A stretch of 64,000 nt of DNA from JBIICS01 sp044238735 (lineage in GTDB: Bacteria > Bacteroidota > Bacteroidia > UBA4408), in the NCBI GenBank assembly GCA_044238735.1, contig JBIICS010000002.1:4534-68533 (forward strand). The letters are read 5' to 3'. Both the position numbers and the translations under genes were made by a program. Positions 29,414 through 39,191 of this stretch are shown piece by piece. The notes beneath the pieces were generated by a model that was not told where the DNA came from, ran no database searches, and worked only from the letters and a program-made list of their open reading frames with translations. Position 1 is the stretch's first letter, and each line of letters opens with the position of its first letter.

Positions 29414-29827
29414 TTATTGTTTAAATTTTTCTTTAGGCGTATAGCCACTGATTTTTCTGGATTCGACTAATGCTCGCTCTGTTTCGCGATTGTCAAGGAA
29501 GGTTTTATTGAGGATGTAAAAACCCTCAGATTTTAGAACGCTGTTAACCATTTCTGGGGTTGTGGAATTTTTTATAATTAAATGGGTGTGCTTTTGCGGA
29601 GAACCTTCAACTTGAATAAATTTTACCCAACTTTGACTTCGGAGTAATTGATGAACTTTTTCTACATCGGCTTTAGAACTTAAACCGTGAACATATACCG
29701 GTAACGAAATTTCGTCTTTTTCGGGTTTGGGTTTCTCTTGGCTAAACGATTTATAAGATGAAAAATTAAAAAGAAGAAACAATAAAACAGGTATTGTTAA
29801 GAAATTATTAAATTGTAATTTGCTCAT
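29414..29827 (-). CDS. Small periplasmic protein with HMA-like ferredoxin fold
   Basis: It has 137 residues with a signal peptide (LLFLLFNFSSYKSFSQ). The mature part reads strand-helix-strand-strand-helix-strand (LPVYVHGLSSKADVEKVHQLL, seen as PVYVHG; WVKFIQVEG; HTHLIIK; FYILNKTF), the layout of heavy-metal-associated domains, but the metal-binding CxxC is absent. It was probably repurposed for protein or peptide contact. It sits 15 nt upstream of the giant surface-protein gene on the same strand, so a role in that protein's export or anchoring is possible, but this is inference from position. Confidence 0.72.
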   Translation of the reverse strand: MSKLQFNNFLTIPVLLFLLFNFSSYKSFSQEKPKPEKDEISLPVYVHGLSSKADVEKVHQLLRSQSWVKFIQVEGSPQKHTHLIIKNSTTPEMVNSVLKSEGFYILNKTFLDNRETERALVESRKISGYTPKEKFKQ

Positions 29828-29964
29828 GGGTAATTAGATTTAACAAGTGAAACTACAATTTTTTTTTCAAAGTTTTACTAAAAAAAACGGGAGAACATAG
29901 TGTATATCAGATTAGATTTATTGAATAATTTAATCTTTTGAATAATAGATAGTTAAATTTATAA

Positions 29965-31875
29965 TTAGTAATGAAAAGTCCAATTAATCCCAATTCTGAT
30001 GGCTCTGTCGTGCATGGGTAAATTGGTTAATGTAAAATAATTATTACCAATTAAACCGGCGTTTAAATGCTCCACCTTAAAAAACAGTTTAAAAGTGGAA
30101 ACTTTAAAATTTAAGAAAAAGTCTAAATATGGGTAATTGTTTATAACGCCATTCGATAAAAAATAATTTGCCAGAACCGGGTTATAAGCCAATCCTTCAG
30201 TGCCGGATAAATACCTTAAATCAAACCCAATTTGTCCTAATGTTGATTTTTTAAAAACCCTATTCTCCAAATAAAGGCTGTTAAACGTAATTATACGGGG
30301 TATTCTTAGCGCATCAAAGGAGGTGGCATTATAAATAAAATTGACATTTAAATGAAATTTGTTAATTGAAAAATGTTTAATAACATGAATCGATAGTAAG
30401 TCTTGTGTTTTTGATAATTGTTTGGGTTTTGAGGCAAAATCAAAATAAATGAAATTATCAAATAAACGATAGGCTATCTTAGCTTCTAATCTTAATTGAC
30501 GGTTTCGATAACCGGTTTCTATATTTGTTAGATTAATGTTTACAAAACTATCCGAACTAAATATAAGTGCATTGGCAAAATAGTTAGTTTGAAAGTAATC
30601 GGGCCTTCGAGAAGATAAGTTGGCGTTTAAAAAAACCGAACCAGAAGTGCCAACATTGCTTAATACATTATCCAAATTAACTATTCGATCGCCCTGATTA
30701 TAACCTGAAATAATGTATTGAGCATTTAACAGTGTTTTAACTCTGCCCGAGTCTGGTGAATAACAAAGGTTTAGATCGATTAATGAGTTATAGTCGCTTT
30801 TTCCTCCGGTATACTTCGATTTCAGTTTGCCAGTTCCGTTAATTTCAGAGCGACTGTAGTTTAAGGCATCAAACCATTCTAAACCGCTCTTTACAGACCA
30901 TCGTAGCTTTCGCTTAGCACCATTTGTGTTAAATTCATTTGTTTCGAAGCCAACATAGGTATTCAATATATTAGATACGGTTGAATCATTAGTGTATAAA
31001 CTATCATAGTTTAGAGTGTTATAAAATGTTTTATCATTCAGGGGGTCAAAATATTTTTTGGCAGAGCGCGTAATTTTACCTTCCATAAATATTCGTGCTG
31101 TATAGGTTTCTGTTTTATTAATGGTATCGCTTCGAGTTGTTTTCCAAAGATTAAAGTAGGGTTTAAAGTAAGCCCCATAAAGCCATCTGTTGTTTTGGGC
31201 TCCGGTATTATTTACGTTAAGCAACGATTTATTTCCAAACCCAATGGTTTCAAACGATGAGTCGGGAACAATTCCCCAATTTTCATAGGCTACAAGTTTG
31301 TTATAAGTAACATTACTTAAGTATGCAAATCTATTGCTCTTACTTTGTCCGCTCGAAAAAAAAACTACATTATTGTAAGAACTATTTTGCCTGGCAAAGA
31401 AACCATCACTTTTAACTCTGTTGTAAACAAAACCTATGTTAACAAGCGGATTCAAGTTTTGTGTATGGGTTATCTTTATTACTTGCTCTTTCTTAGATCC
31501 CTGAACATAATCAACAGAAGTAAAAGGTTTACGTGTGTTATAATACGTAACTTCATCCGGGTTTATAAAATAAATTCCAAATACAGATTTCTCTGTTCTA
31601 AATCCCAGTTTATATTCACTTGAAGGTAAAATGCTACGAACAGCTAAGCCTATATTTCCAGCAAATGTGTTTGTTATGGAGTTTTTAAAAGCGGGTTGAT
31701 AAATTTGAATGTTGTTTATTCCGGTATCCCGAGCATTCCATTTATTAATACTAAAACTAAAAAAAGGTTTATCTAATGAAGAATAGGTAAAAACGGTATC
31801 TCCTCCCTCAAGCCCCCATAGATTAGAGCTGCTAAGCACACATACTAAAAAAAACAGGAATGTAATATTTTTCAT
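29965..31875 (-). CDS. Putative porin (Bacteroidota putative_porin family)
   Basis: An outer-membrane barrel of 636 residues starting MKNITFLFFLVCVLSSS (signal peptide). Features of the family are the N-terminal TYSSLDKPFFSF region, a TFAGNIGLA segment near residue 60 (the position of the usual NLGNxGxA motif), many alternating aromatic strands, and an aromatic end (RIGINWTFHY). It should form a diffusion channel or specialised barrel in the outer membrane. An in-frame ATG at 31896 adds seven residues, but the promoter element TATCTTTG (31892-31885) lies inside that extension, so ATG 31875 is preferred. It is a single gene, divergent from the next one. Confidence 0.8.
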   Translation of the reverse strand: MKNITFLFFLVCVLSSSNLWGLEGGDTVFTYSSLDKPFFSFSINKWNARDTGINNIQIYQPAFKNSITNTFAGNIGLAVRSILPSSEYKLGFRTEKSVFGIYFINPDEVTYYNTRKPFTSVDYVQGSKKEQVIKITHTQNLNPLVNIGFVYNRVKSDGFFARQNSSYNNVVFFSSGQSKSNRFAYLSNVTYNKLVAYENWGIVPDSSFETIGFGNKSLLNVNNTGAQNNRWLYGAYFKPYFNLWKTTRSDTINKTETYTARIFMEGKITRSAKKYFDPLNDKTFYNTLNYDSLYTNDSTVSNILNTYVGFETNEFNTNGAKRKLRWSVKSGLEWFDALNYSRSEINGTGKLKSKYTGGKSDYNSLIDLNLCYSPDSGRVKTLLNAQYIISGYNQGDRIVNLDNVLSNVGTSGSVFLNANLSSRRPDYFQTNYFANALIFSSDSFVNINLTNIETGYRNRQLRLEAKIAYRLFDNFIYFDFASKPKQLSKTQDLLSIHVIKHFSINKFHLNVNFIYNATSFDALRIPRIITFNSLYLENRVFKKSTLGQIGFDLRYLSGTEGLAYNPVLANYFLSNGVINNYPYLDFFLNFKVSTFKLFFKVEHLNAGLIGNNYFTLTNLPMHDRAIRIGINWTFHY

Positions 31876-31884
31876 AAGGGCCCT

Positions 31885-31892
31885 CAAAGATA
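31885..31892 (-). promoter_or_regulatory. TAnnTTTG promoter element for the putative porin
   Basis: TATCTTTG on the minus strand ends 9 nt before ATG 31875, implying a leader of only a few bases. Confidence 0.5.
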
Positions 31893-32007
31893 CCATAAAT
31901 CTTAACTTCTTGAACGATAATAAGCAACTCTAAATTGCAGTTGAGTTCCAACAATGAAGTGTTCATAATTGTGGAGTTTGGCCTACCCCTCGTCCTGATG
32001 CGCTGTT

Positions 32008-32015
32008 TAAATTTG
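32008..32015 (+). promoter_or_regulatory. TAnnTTTG promoter element that decides the start at 32022
   Basis: TAAATTTG ends 6 nt before ATG 32022 and lies downstream of the longest-frame start at 31935, so that longer start cannot be on the transcript if this promoter is used. Confidence 0.55.
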
Positions 32016-32021
32016 CTATGT

Positions 32022-34856
32022 ATGTTGCGTCGTATACTCTTTACATTTTTAGTAGTTATTTTTATCTCAGCAGGAATTTTTGGCTATCTCTATTATCAGA
32101 AGTTAAAAGTTCCTACTGCAGCTGCAATTAATGCAATTCCTACAAATGCATCATTGCTCATTCAAATTAAAAAAGCAAACAGGGTTTGGCAGTCGCTTAA
32201 AGACAATAATTTAATTTGGAAAGATTTGATCGCAACACCATACTTTACCCAAATAAACGACTATTCAACATGGCTGGATAGTTTAATAAACGAGCACAGT
32301 GGGCTAGAGGATGCATTGGAAAATAGTTCACTTTTCATTTCTTATCACGAGGCCGATAGTTTAAACTCGGGCTTTCTATTTAGCGTGAGCACTCCTCCTG
32401 ATGTAGAAGAGAAATATCTCGATGAGATTGTTAAAACTAGTGTAGGTCCATCCAATTATTTTTCTCAGCGAGTAAGTGGGGGCACCATAATTTATGAAAC
32501 TAAGAATAAAATCAACAATAAAGTATTTTCTTATGCAATAAAAAAAGGGGTTTTTGTAGCCAGCTTTAATCCTAAGATTATCGAATTAGCGATTGAACAA
32601 TTAAATGCAACCACTTCTTTATTAAATAATGTAGACTTTGATCGGGTATACAAAACCATTAATACCGAATCAGAAATAAACCTCATTTATAATTATAAAC
32701 TAACATTTAAATCTATAACTCCATTTTTAAATGACTCTGCTTCTGTGCGGTTCAGTCACCTCAACAATTTTGCAGAATGGTCTGCCCTTGATTTAAAATC
32801 AAAAGCAAACAGTATCAACTTAAATGGTCTTTCAGTATGTAATGAAAAAAGTAATAATTTCCTTCAGTTATTTAGCGACCAATTGCCCAAGAAATTTGGT
32901 GCCCATCATGTAATGCCGGTAAATACTGCATCCTTTCTTTTATATAATTTCAGCAATTTTAGAACATATATAAATGGTTATAACGATTACCTAAAGAAGA
33001 ATCAGATTGCGCAGAAAAACGCTTCAGGATTTGATGCAAATCCATATCTGCAACAGGTTTTGGGTAATGAATTGGCAGCTTTTGTTACCGAAAAAAATAG
33101 TGATGCCATTGATGATAATGAAAATGCTTTTTTAATTATTAAACCTTTTGCTCTAAATTCAGCTATTGCGGTTCTGGATAAAATTTCTGAAAAGGCAAAT
33201 TTTAAGGTTAATAAAAGCGCCGAGGAAACAAGTGTAAAGTCAGATAATAACGAAGTAGAAACGCTTGTTAATACAGAGGAATCATCAAATGATGAGAATA
33301 TACGGGAAAACGATTCTTTAAAATTAGCCGAAGTGAAAGAAAAGAGTATTGAAGTAAGAAAGATTAACTTAAAAGGTAATTGGGAGGCTTTGTTGGGAGA
33401 AGATTTTGGACTGGTTACCGAAAACTATTTTGCTGTTATTGGCGAATATGTGTTGTTTGGTAACTCTGCTAATTCGATAAATGAAGTTATAAAATCGTAT
33501 CAAAATAAAAACACTTTAGCCAATAGCGAAAATTACAAGGTTTTTACAGAAAGCTTAAGCGACAATGCATCTATTTTTATCTATTCAAATGTCCCTCGAT
33601 CCGAGTTTCTTTATAATTCCAGGTTAGGTGTTCATACGCTTAAATTACTGGAGCCTTATCGAGACTTATTGCAAAAATTTGAGGGAGTTGGCATCCAGTT
33701 TTCTGCTAATAAAGGATTATTTTATACCAATATATTTATTAAACACAATCCGGTTTATAAAAAAGAAACCAATTCCCTTTGGGAGGTTAGTTTGGATGCT
33801 CCTGTTGCTATTAAACCAAAAGTTGTAAATAATCATATTAATCAATCTAAAGAAATTATAGTGCAAGATACAGATGGAACTTTATATTTAATAGATAATA
33901 AAGGTCAGATCTTATGGAAGAATAAATTAGAGGAAATTATTTTATCAGAAATAATTCAGATAGATAAATTTAAGAACAATAAGTTGCAGTATGTTTTTAA
34001 TACTCGAAACTATATTTATTTGATAGATCGTAACGGCGATTTCTGTGAGGGCTTTCCCGTTAAACTTAAATACCCGGCCACCAATGCAATTTCAGTATTC
34101 GATTATGAAAAAACACGCGATTACCGTTTTATGATTGCCTGTGATAATAGAAGGGTTTATAATTACGATGCAAATGGCGAAAACGTTATGGGATGGGAAT
34201 TTACATTAATGAAAAACCAGGTAATTCATCCTGTTCAACACTTTATAATCGACGGAAAAGACTATATAATTGCAATAGATAAATCGGGTGAAATACGTTT
34301 GGTAGATCGAAAGGGTAAATCAATAATAGAATTCAATCAAAAAGTTCCGGTTGCTCAAAACGCTGAAATATTTATTGATAAAGGTAAAGAGCTTAGTTCG
34401 TCATATTTAATTGCATCCGATTCTCTGGGTCGTGTTCTAAAATTCAGATTTAACGATCGCTTGGATATCATCGAAATAAAAGGTGCCGGTAAAAATCATT
34501 TCTTCGATTATAAGGATATTAATGATGATGATAAGCGAGATTACATTTTTGCAGATGGTAATGAGCTATATGTTTATGATCAGGATCAGAACGAGATGTT
34601 AAATTTTAAAGCTAAATCTTCTATAACCGCTAAGCCACAGTTCTATCTGTTTCCTAACGGAGAAAGTAAAATTGGAATAGTCTCTAGCAAAGCAAACCAA
34701 ATTTATCTGGTTAACAATAAAGGACAGTTGGAAAGAGGTTTCCCAAAATACGGTAGCACATCCTTTTCTATTAGTGATATTAATAACGATCGTGTATTTA
34801 ATATTGTGGTAGGAAGCGCCGATAAAAGCGTATATACTTATTCAATTGACGAATAG
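32022..34856 (+). CDS. Membrane-anchored protein with C-terminal beta-propeller
   Basis: The protein has 944 residues from ATG 32022 (MLRRILFTFLVVIFISAGIF), with one N-terminal membrane anchor and the rest in the periplasm. Residues about 30-600 resemble DUF3352-like proteins (AIPTNASLLIQIKKANRVW), interrupted by a low-complexity Glu/Ser/Asn segment near 400-450. Residues about 610-940 contain propeller blades (DTDGTLYLIDNKGQILWKN, seen as TLYLIDNKGQILW; YIYLIDRNGDF; KSVYTYSID) like PQQ/WD-type repeats. Function is unknown; in related genomes such proteins are uncharacterised. The annotated start is the in-frame ATG next to the promoter element rather than 31935, which would put 29 non-signal-like residues before the anchor. 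Confidence 0.75.
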   Translation: MLRRILFTFLVVIFISAGIFGYLYYQKLKVPTAAAINAIPTNASLLIQIKKANRVWQSLKDNNLIWKDLIATPYFTQINDYSTWLDSLINEHSGLEDALENSSLFISYHEADSLNSGFLFSVSTPPDVEEKYLDEIVKTSVGPSNYFSQRVSGGTIIYETKNKINNKVFSYAIKKGVFVASFNPKIIELAIEQLNATTSLLNNVDFDRVYKTINTESEINLIYNYKLTFKSITPFLNDSASVRFSHLNNFAEWSALDLKSKANSINLNGLSVCNEKSNNFLQLFSDQLPKKFGAHHVMPVNTASFLLYNFSNFRTYINGYNDYLKKNQIAQKNASGFDANPYLQQVLGNELAAFVTEKNSDAIDDNENAFLIIKPFALNSAIAVLDKISEKANFKVNKSAEETSVKSDNNEVETLVNTEESSNDENIRENDSLKLAEVKEKSIEVRKINLKGNWEALLGEDFGLVTENYFAVIGEYVLFGNSANSINEVIKSYQNKNTLANSENYKVFTESLSDNASIFIYSNVPRSEFLYNSRLGVHTLKLLEPYRDLLQKFEGVGIQFSANKGLFYTNIFIKHNPVYKKETNSLWEVSLDAPVAIKPKVVNNHINQSKEIIVQDTDGTLYLIDNKGQILWKNKLEEIILSEIIQIDKFKNNKLQYVFNTRNYIYLIDRNGDFCEGFPVKLKYPATNAISVFDYEKTRDYRFMIACDNRRVYNYDANGENVMGWEFTLMKNQVIHPVQHFIIDGKDYIIAIDKSGEIRLVDRKGKSIIEFNQKVPVAQNAEIFIDKGKELSSSYLIASDSLGRVLKFRFNDRLDIIEIKGAGKNHFFDYKDINDDDKRDYIFADGNELYVYDQDQNEMLNFKAKSSITAKPQFYLFPNGESKIGIVSSKANQIYLVNNKGQLERGFPKYGSTSFSISDINNDRVFNIVVGSADKSVYTYSIDE

Positions 34857-34908
34857 AAGCTCCCACCAATCAATTCGAAAATTCAAAAAATAAGTTAAAA
34901 TTTAATAT

Positions 34909-34916
34909 TACTTTTG
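34909..34916 (+). promoter_or_regulatory. TAnnTTTG promoter element for the lipoprotein/OmpA operon
   Basis: TACTTTTG lies 26 nt upstream of ATG 34943 in an otherwise AT-rich gap. Confidence 0.5.
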
Positions 34917-34942
34917 CGTTTTAATTTTTAAACAAAAATCAG

Positions 34943-36619
34943 ATGAGGGTTAATTCTTATTTTAAAACAGTTACCGCTATAATATTAATGGGAGTTCTTT
35001 TTATCCAAGCCTGTGTTAAGGAGGAGTATGATTTCTCAAAGGTTTCGGTGCGTGATTGGGATCCAAAGCTTGCAATTCCTCTGGTTAATTCTAATCTTAC
35101 TATAAACGATATATTACTGAATGCAGACAAGCAGGGAGCTATATCGGTAGGTTCAGATGGTTTTTGTACCCTAATTTATCGGGGTAATTTATTTTCCGAT
35201 GAGGCCGGAAGATTTTTAAATATTCCCAATCAAAATTTATCGCCTTTAAGTTATAATTTTACAAATACTTTGCCGGTAGGTACCTTTAATGCAGGTTCTA
35301 ACGGTAGCAATTATGGTCCTTACACTCAAAATGGAAGTTATACGTTAACTTCTTCCTATGCCATAGATTCATTGTATTTAAAACCGGGTACAAAATTCAG
35401 ATTGGCATACAACAATACGTTGCCCGCAGATTTAAATATTACATTAACCGTTAACTCACTTAAAGATCAAAATACAACCTCAACCTTTTCTAAAGCTATA
35501 TCTATTCCTGCCAATACCAACTCTTTTGTTGAATATGATTTAGGGGGGTATATACTTAACCTAAATGACGGATTTGGTAATAGAAATATCTTAAATCTTA
35601 ATTATTCACTTACTATGACCAAAAAGGGAAATGCGAGCGGCAGTGAAAGTATTTCCTTAACGCCTTCCATTAATAATATTAAGTTTTCGACCTTTATTGG
35701 TTCAATCGGAAATCTGGCAAATGCCATTTCGCCCTATCAGGATACAATTTCCATTTCTATATTTAGAGATGCATCAACGCTCGGTGGAGGTACTTTTACA
35801 ATAGTAGATCCCTCGGTTGAGGCTAAAATTACCAGCTACCTCGGTTGTAATGTTAAACTTTCTTTTGATAGATTAGATGCCTTTACTCCTGATGCTAATA
35901 ACAATAATACCAATAGTAATGTGCTTACTGGAACGTCTTCTACTCAAAATATAAATATAAATGGGGCCACTAGCTTCACTGTGCCTGGATTCTCCGATTT
36001 AATAATAAATAAAAATAATACGCCAAACGTAGTTCCTTTTATTAACTCTCAACCTAAAAATGTTATTTATAAAGTGAATGCAATAACAAACCCTGGCGTA
36101 ACCGGCTATGTTCGTAATTTCTTTACCGATACCAGTAAGTTTAAAGTAGATTTTGACATTATAATGCCCATGTGGGGAACCGCTTCTAACTTTGCTTTGC
36201 TGGACACAACTCCTGTTGATCTGGGTGATTTAAGTCAAATTAATAGCATAACCCTTAGAACCTATTTTAATAATGAGTTCCCTGTTGATATGGCAGTAGA
36301 AATGGTTTTTGTAGATTCCTTGTTCAAACCTGTTTTTACTTTTATTCCTGCCGGTACAACTGTTATAAAGGGTTCTAGCGTAGATGCTGTAAGCGGAAAG
36401 TTGATTTCGAGTACAGAACTTCGTAATGATTATATAATCGATCGTACCGGAATTCAGAATCTGAAAAATGTAAAAAAACTGATTATAAAAGCTAAAGTAA
36501 GTACAAGTAAAGATGCCGGTGGAAATCAGCCAAACGTTAAGTTTTATAATTTTTATAAACTTAATGCGCGCGTTGGTTTGCAAGTTCAACCTATTCTTAA
36601 TTTCAGTACCGGTCAATAA
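34943..36619 (+). CDS. Predicted outer-membrane lipoprotein, 558 aa
   Basis: The signal peptide ends in a lipobox (LFIQAC, Cys24). The mature start KEEYDFSKVSVRDWDPKLAIPLV is charged and is followed by long strand-rich regions with many Asn/Thr residues. There is no named domain that I recognise; the overall look is of repeated Ig-like or jelly-roll strands. It lies 19 nt before the OmpA-like gene and shares its promoter, so the two are probably made together and may form one envelope complex, for example anchoring the OmpA-like barrel. That last point is inference. Confidence 0.8.
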   Translation: MRVNSYFKTVTAIILMGVLFIQACVKEEYDFSKVSVRDWDPKLAIPLVNSNLTINDILLNADKQGAISVGSDGFCTLIYRGNLFSDEAGRFLNIPNQNLSPLSYNFTNTLPVGTFNAGSNGSNYGPYTQNGSYTLTSSYAIDSLYLKPGTKFRLAYNNTLPADLNITLTVNSLKDQNTTSTFSKAISIPANTNSFVEYDLGGYILNLNDGFGNRNILNLNYSLTMTKKGNASGSESISLTPSINNIKFSTFIGSIGNLANAISPYQDTISISIFRDASTLGGGTFTIVDPSVEAKITSYLGCNVKLSFDRLDAFTPDANNNNTNSNVLTGTSSTQNININGATSFTVPGFSDLIINKNNTPNVVPFINSQPKNVIYKVNAITNPGVTGYVRNFFTDTSKFKVDFDIIMPMWGTASNFALLDTTPVDLGDLSQINSITLRTYFNNEFPVDMAVEMVFVDSLFKPVFTFIPAGTTVIKGSSVDAVSGKLISSTELRNDYIIDRTGIQNLKNVKKLIIKAKVSTSKDAGGNQPNVKFYNFYKLNARVGLQVQPILNFSTGQ

Positions 36620-36638
36620 TTTTCTACAGAGTTTTATT

Positions 36639-39092
36639 ATGAAAAAAATAGTAAGTATTTTATTTCTTCTTGTTGCCTTTAATGCCCTTGCACAAGACAA
36701 TTATACCTTGTATAATATGCGAATGGTTCCGCAAAGCCATTACCTAAACCCCTCTTTTATGCCTCAACAAAAGGTATATGTTGGGATTAGTCCAATTAAC
36801 ATACCCATTATTCCAATTTTACCAATACCCGTTGCTTCCTCTATATACTTTTCTAAAGGAAATTCAGGGCCACGATTAATCGATTTCCTTTTAAAAGATG
36901 GTGATACTACTGTAATTAATTTAGATAATGCAATTAAACGCGCTGCAAAAACAAATTATTTAAATCTTAATACTTCTATCGATATCCTCTCTTTTGGATT
37001 TAAAGTAAAAAAGAATTATTTCACATTTAACGCTACTAACAAAATATTTACCTCATTCAGATACCCTAAAGATATTTTAACATTACTAAATGAAGGTAAT
37101 GGTGGCGCTAACATAGGTAAAGAACTTAATTTTAATTTTGGCCTGAATGCTAACATTTACAATGAAATTGCTCTCGGGTATATGCGGGAATTATTGGAAG
37201 AGAAATTGTGGGTAGGAGGTAAAATTAAGCTTTATCAGGGTATTGCTAATGTTCAAACAAAAAGAAGTGATTTTAAACTTTTAACCGGTGACACCGCATA
37301 TGAATGGAATGTAGATGCGGATGCTCAAATAAATTTAGCAGGTGCTCCAGCCAGTATTGCGGATTCTAATATTACCGATGACTTTGTGTCTCAAGCAAGT
37401 TCTTTTGGAAATATGGGGTTGGGTATCGACTTAGGGGCTACCTACAAAGTAAATGATAAAATTACAGCAAGTGCATCAATCATCGATTTGGGTTTCATAA
37501 ACTATAAAAATTATGTAGCAAACTATAATTTTAAAGGCTCTTTTAGATTTAGTGGAGTTGATGTAATGAAATTTATTGGAAAAGATTCAACAGATACTAC
37601 TCAAATAGGAGAGGCTATCATAGACTCCATACAAAATTCATTTAATGGTACTACTACATCAAACTCATATAAACAATGGATGCCTGCCCAAATATACATC
37701 CAGGGTACCTATAAAATAAACGACTACTTTACTGCTGGTGGTTTGTTGCATACTCAGTTTTATAATAACAGACCTCATTTGGGGGGGTCATTATCCATGA
37801 CTACACAAATAAAAAAATGGTTAAATGCAAGTGTGGCCTATAACATGTATAATCGTTCTTTTGGTAACTTGGGTTTAGGTCTTGGTTTTAACGTTTGGTT
37901 TATGCAAACGTATATTATGGCCGATAACGTTTTGGCATTTATGTCTTACAGTAGATTTGGGACAAGCGATGGGGGGGCTTATAGCGGATATAGCGTTCCT
38001 ACCGGATTCAGGAATATTAATTTTAGAGTGGGTTGCAATTGGACATTTGGACGTAAACCCAGAGATAAAGATAAAGACGGAATTTTGGATAAGGCTGATA
38101 AATGCCCTGATGTTAAAGGTTTGGTAGAATTAAATGGTTGTCCGGATAAAGACGGAGATAAAGTTGCCGATGCCGAGGATAGATGTCCGGATGTAGCTGG
38201 TAAAACTGAATTGAGTGGCTGCCCAGATCAGGATAACGATGGTGTAACCGATTTAGAAGACGCATGCCCTTCAGAGGCAGGACTTAAAGAAACAAAGGGT
38301 TGTCCGGATAAAGACGGTGATGGAATCAAAGACGCTGAAGATGAATGCCCAGGAGAGGCCGGTATGGCCGAACTTAAGGGTTGTCCGGATAAAGATGAAG
38401 ATGGAATAGCGGATAAAAATGATCAGTGCCCTGATATAAAGGGTACCGAAGCGTTTTCAGGATGTCCGGATACTGATAATGACGGCATTTCAGACGATAA
38501 AGACTTATGCCCCGAAATAGCAGGTCCAAAAGATAATAAGGGTTGTCCTTACAAGGATACTGATAAGGATGGAGTATTAGATAAAGACGATAAGTGTATG
38601 GATCAGCCTGGTCCTGCCGAAAATAAAGGCTGTCCGTTAGGCGATGCAGATGGAGATGGCGTTACAGATAATAAAGATCAATGCCCAAATACAGCAGGCC
38701 CGGCTGATAATAATGGTTGTCCGCGAATTGAAAAAGTAGAGCAAGAAAAGTTGAACACAATATTTGCTAACATTGAGTTTGAAACAGCAATGGACGTTCT
38801 AAAAGAATCTTGTTTTGATGAACTTAATGAACTCGCCACTTTATTAAATAAAAAACCGGAATGGAGATTGGTAATTGAGGGGCATACAGATAATGTGGGT
38901 AATCCTAAATCCAATCTTACTTTATCGCAAAAGCGCTCCGAATCAATAGTTAAGTATCTGGTTAATAAAGGTATAGATATTAAGCGGTTAATTCCAAAAG
39001 GTTATGGCGATAAAAAACCGATAGCTACAAATAAAACCGAAGAGGGCAGAACCCGAAACCGAAGGGTAGAAATGAAAGTAATGTTTGAATAG
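36639..39092 (+). CDS. DUF5723 barrel with thrombospondin type 3 repeats and OmpA domain
   Basis: The protein has 817 residues starting MKKIVSILFLLVAFNALAQ, a clean signal peptide; a longer frame from 36513 lies inside the previous gene and is rejected. Residues about 20-470 form a DUF5723-type barrel (YLNPSFMPQQKVYVG). Residues about 471-697 hold calcium-binding thrombospondin type 3 repeats (DKDKDGILD, then CPD, repeated about nine times, each with a GC pair). Residues about 707-817 form an OmpA peptidoglycan-binding domain (VIEGHTDNVGNPKSN, LSQKRSESI, RNRRVEMKV). It tethers the outer membrane to the cell wall. It is the second gene of its operon, followed by a strong terminator. Confidence 0.92.
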   Translation: MKKIVSILFLLVAFNALAQDNYTLYNMRMVPQSHYLNPSFMPQQKVYVGISPINIPIIPILPIPVASSIYFSKGNSGPRLIDFLLKDGDTTVINLDNAIKRAAKTNYLNLNTSIDILSFGFKVKKNYFTFNATNKIFTSFRYPKDILTLLNEGNGGANIGKELNFNFGLNANIYNEIALGYMRELLEEKLWVGGKIKLYQGIANVQTKRSDFKLLTGDTAYEWNVDADAQINLAGAPASIADSNITDDFVSQASSFGNMGLGIDLGATYKVNDKITASASIIDLGFINYKNYVANYNFKGSFRFSGVDVMKFIGKDSTDTTQIGEAIIDSIQNSFNGTTTSNSYKQWMPAQIYIQGTYKINDYFTAGGLLHTQFYNNRPHLGGSLSMTTQIKKWLNASVAYNMYNRSFGNLGLGLGFNVWFMQTYIMADNVLAFMSYSRFGTSDGGAYSGYSVPTGFRNINFRVGCNWTFGRKPRDKDKDGILDKADKCPDVKGLVELNGCPDKDGDKVADAEDRCPDVAGKTELSGCPDQDNDGVTDLEDACPSEAGLKETKGCPDKDGDGIKDAEDECPGEAGMAELKGCPDKDEDGIADKNDQCPDIKGTEAFSGCPDTDNDGISDDKDLCPEIAGPKDNKGCPYKDTDKDGVLDKDDKCMDQPGPAENKGCPLGDADGDGVTDNKDQCPNTAGPADNNGCPRIEKVEQEKLNTIFANIEFETAMDVLKESCFDELNELATLLNKKPEWRLVIEGHTDNVGNPKSNLTLSQKRSESIVKYLVNKGIDIKRLIPKGYGDKKPIATNKTEEGRTRNRRVEMKVMFE

Positions 39093-39111
39093 ACTTACTA
39101 ATTTTAATAAA

Positions 39112-39145
39112 CAAAAACGTCCAATTTAACGATTGGGCGTTTTTG
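39112..39145 (+). terminator. Rho-independent terminator of the OmpA operon
   Basis: A 14-bp stem from CAAAAACGTCCAAT (39112-39125) to ATTGGGCGTTTTTG (39132-39145), with one wobble pair, lies 20 nt after the OmpA-like stop. Confidence 0.88.
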
Positions 39146-39161
39146 TTTGTATATTTTATGT

Positions 39162-39169
39162 TAAATTTG
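39162..39169 (+). promoter_or_regulatory. TAnnTTTG promoter element for the MopE-repeat protein
   Basis: TAAATTTG lies 22 nt before ATG 39192. A TTTG 16 bp upstream (39142-39145) could serve as the -33 box, although it also closes the preceding terminator. Confidence 0.55.
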
Positions 39170-39191
39170 CGATAACTATAAAACTATAAAG

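Noticed and set aside
31935..32021. Longer N-terminus for the propeller protein
   Set aside because: The promoter element at 32008-32015 lies inside it, and the extra residues precede what is otherwise a normal N-terminal membrane anchor.
36513..36638. 42-residue N-terminal extension of the OmpA-like protein
   Set aside because: It lies inside the upstream lipoprotein gene, and a clean signal peptide starts at ATG 36639.
36230..36700. 156-aa minus-strand frame across the lipoprotein/OmpA junction
   Set aside because: It overlaps two well-supported genes on the opposite strand and its Cys/Ile/Lys-rich translation has no recognisable features.
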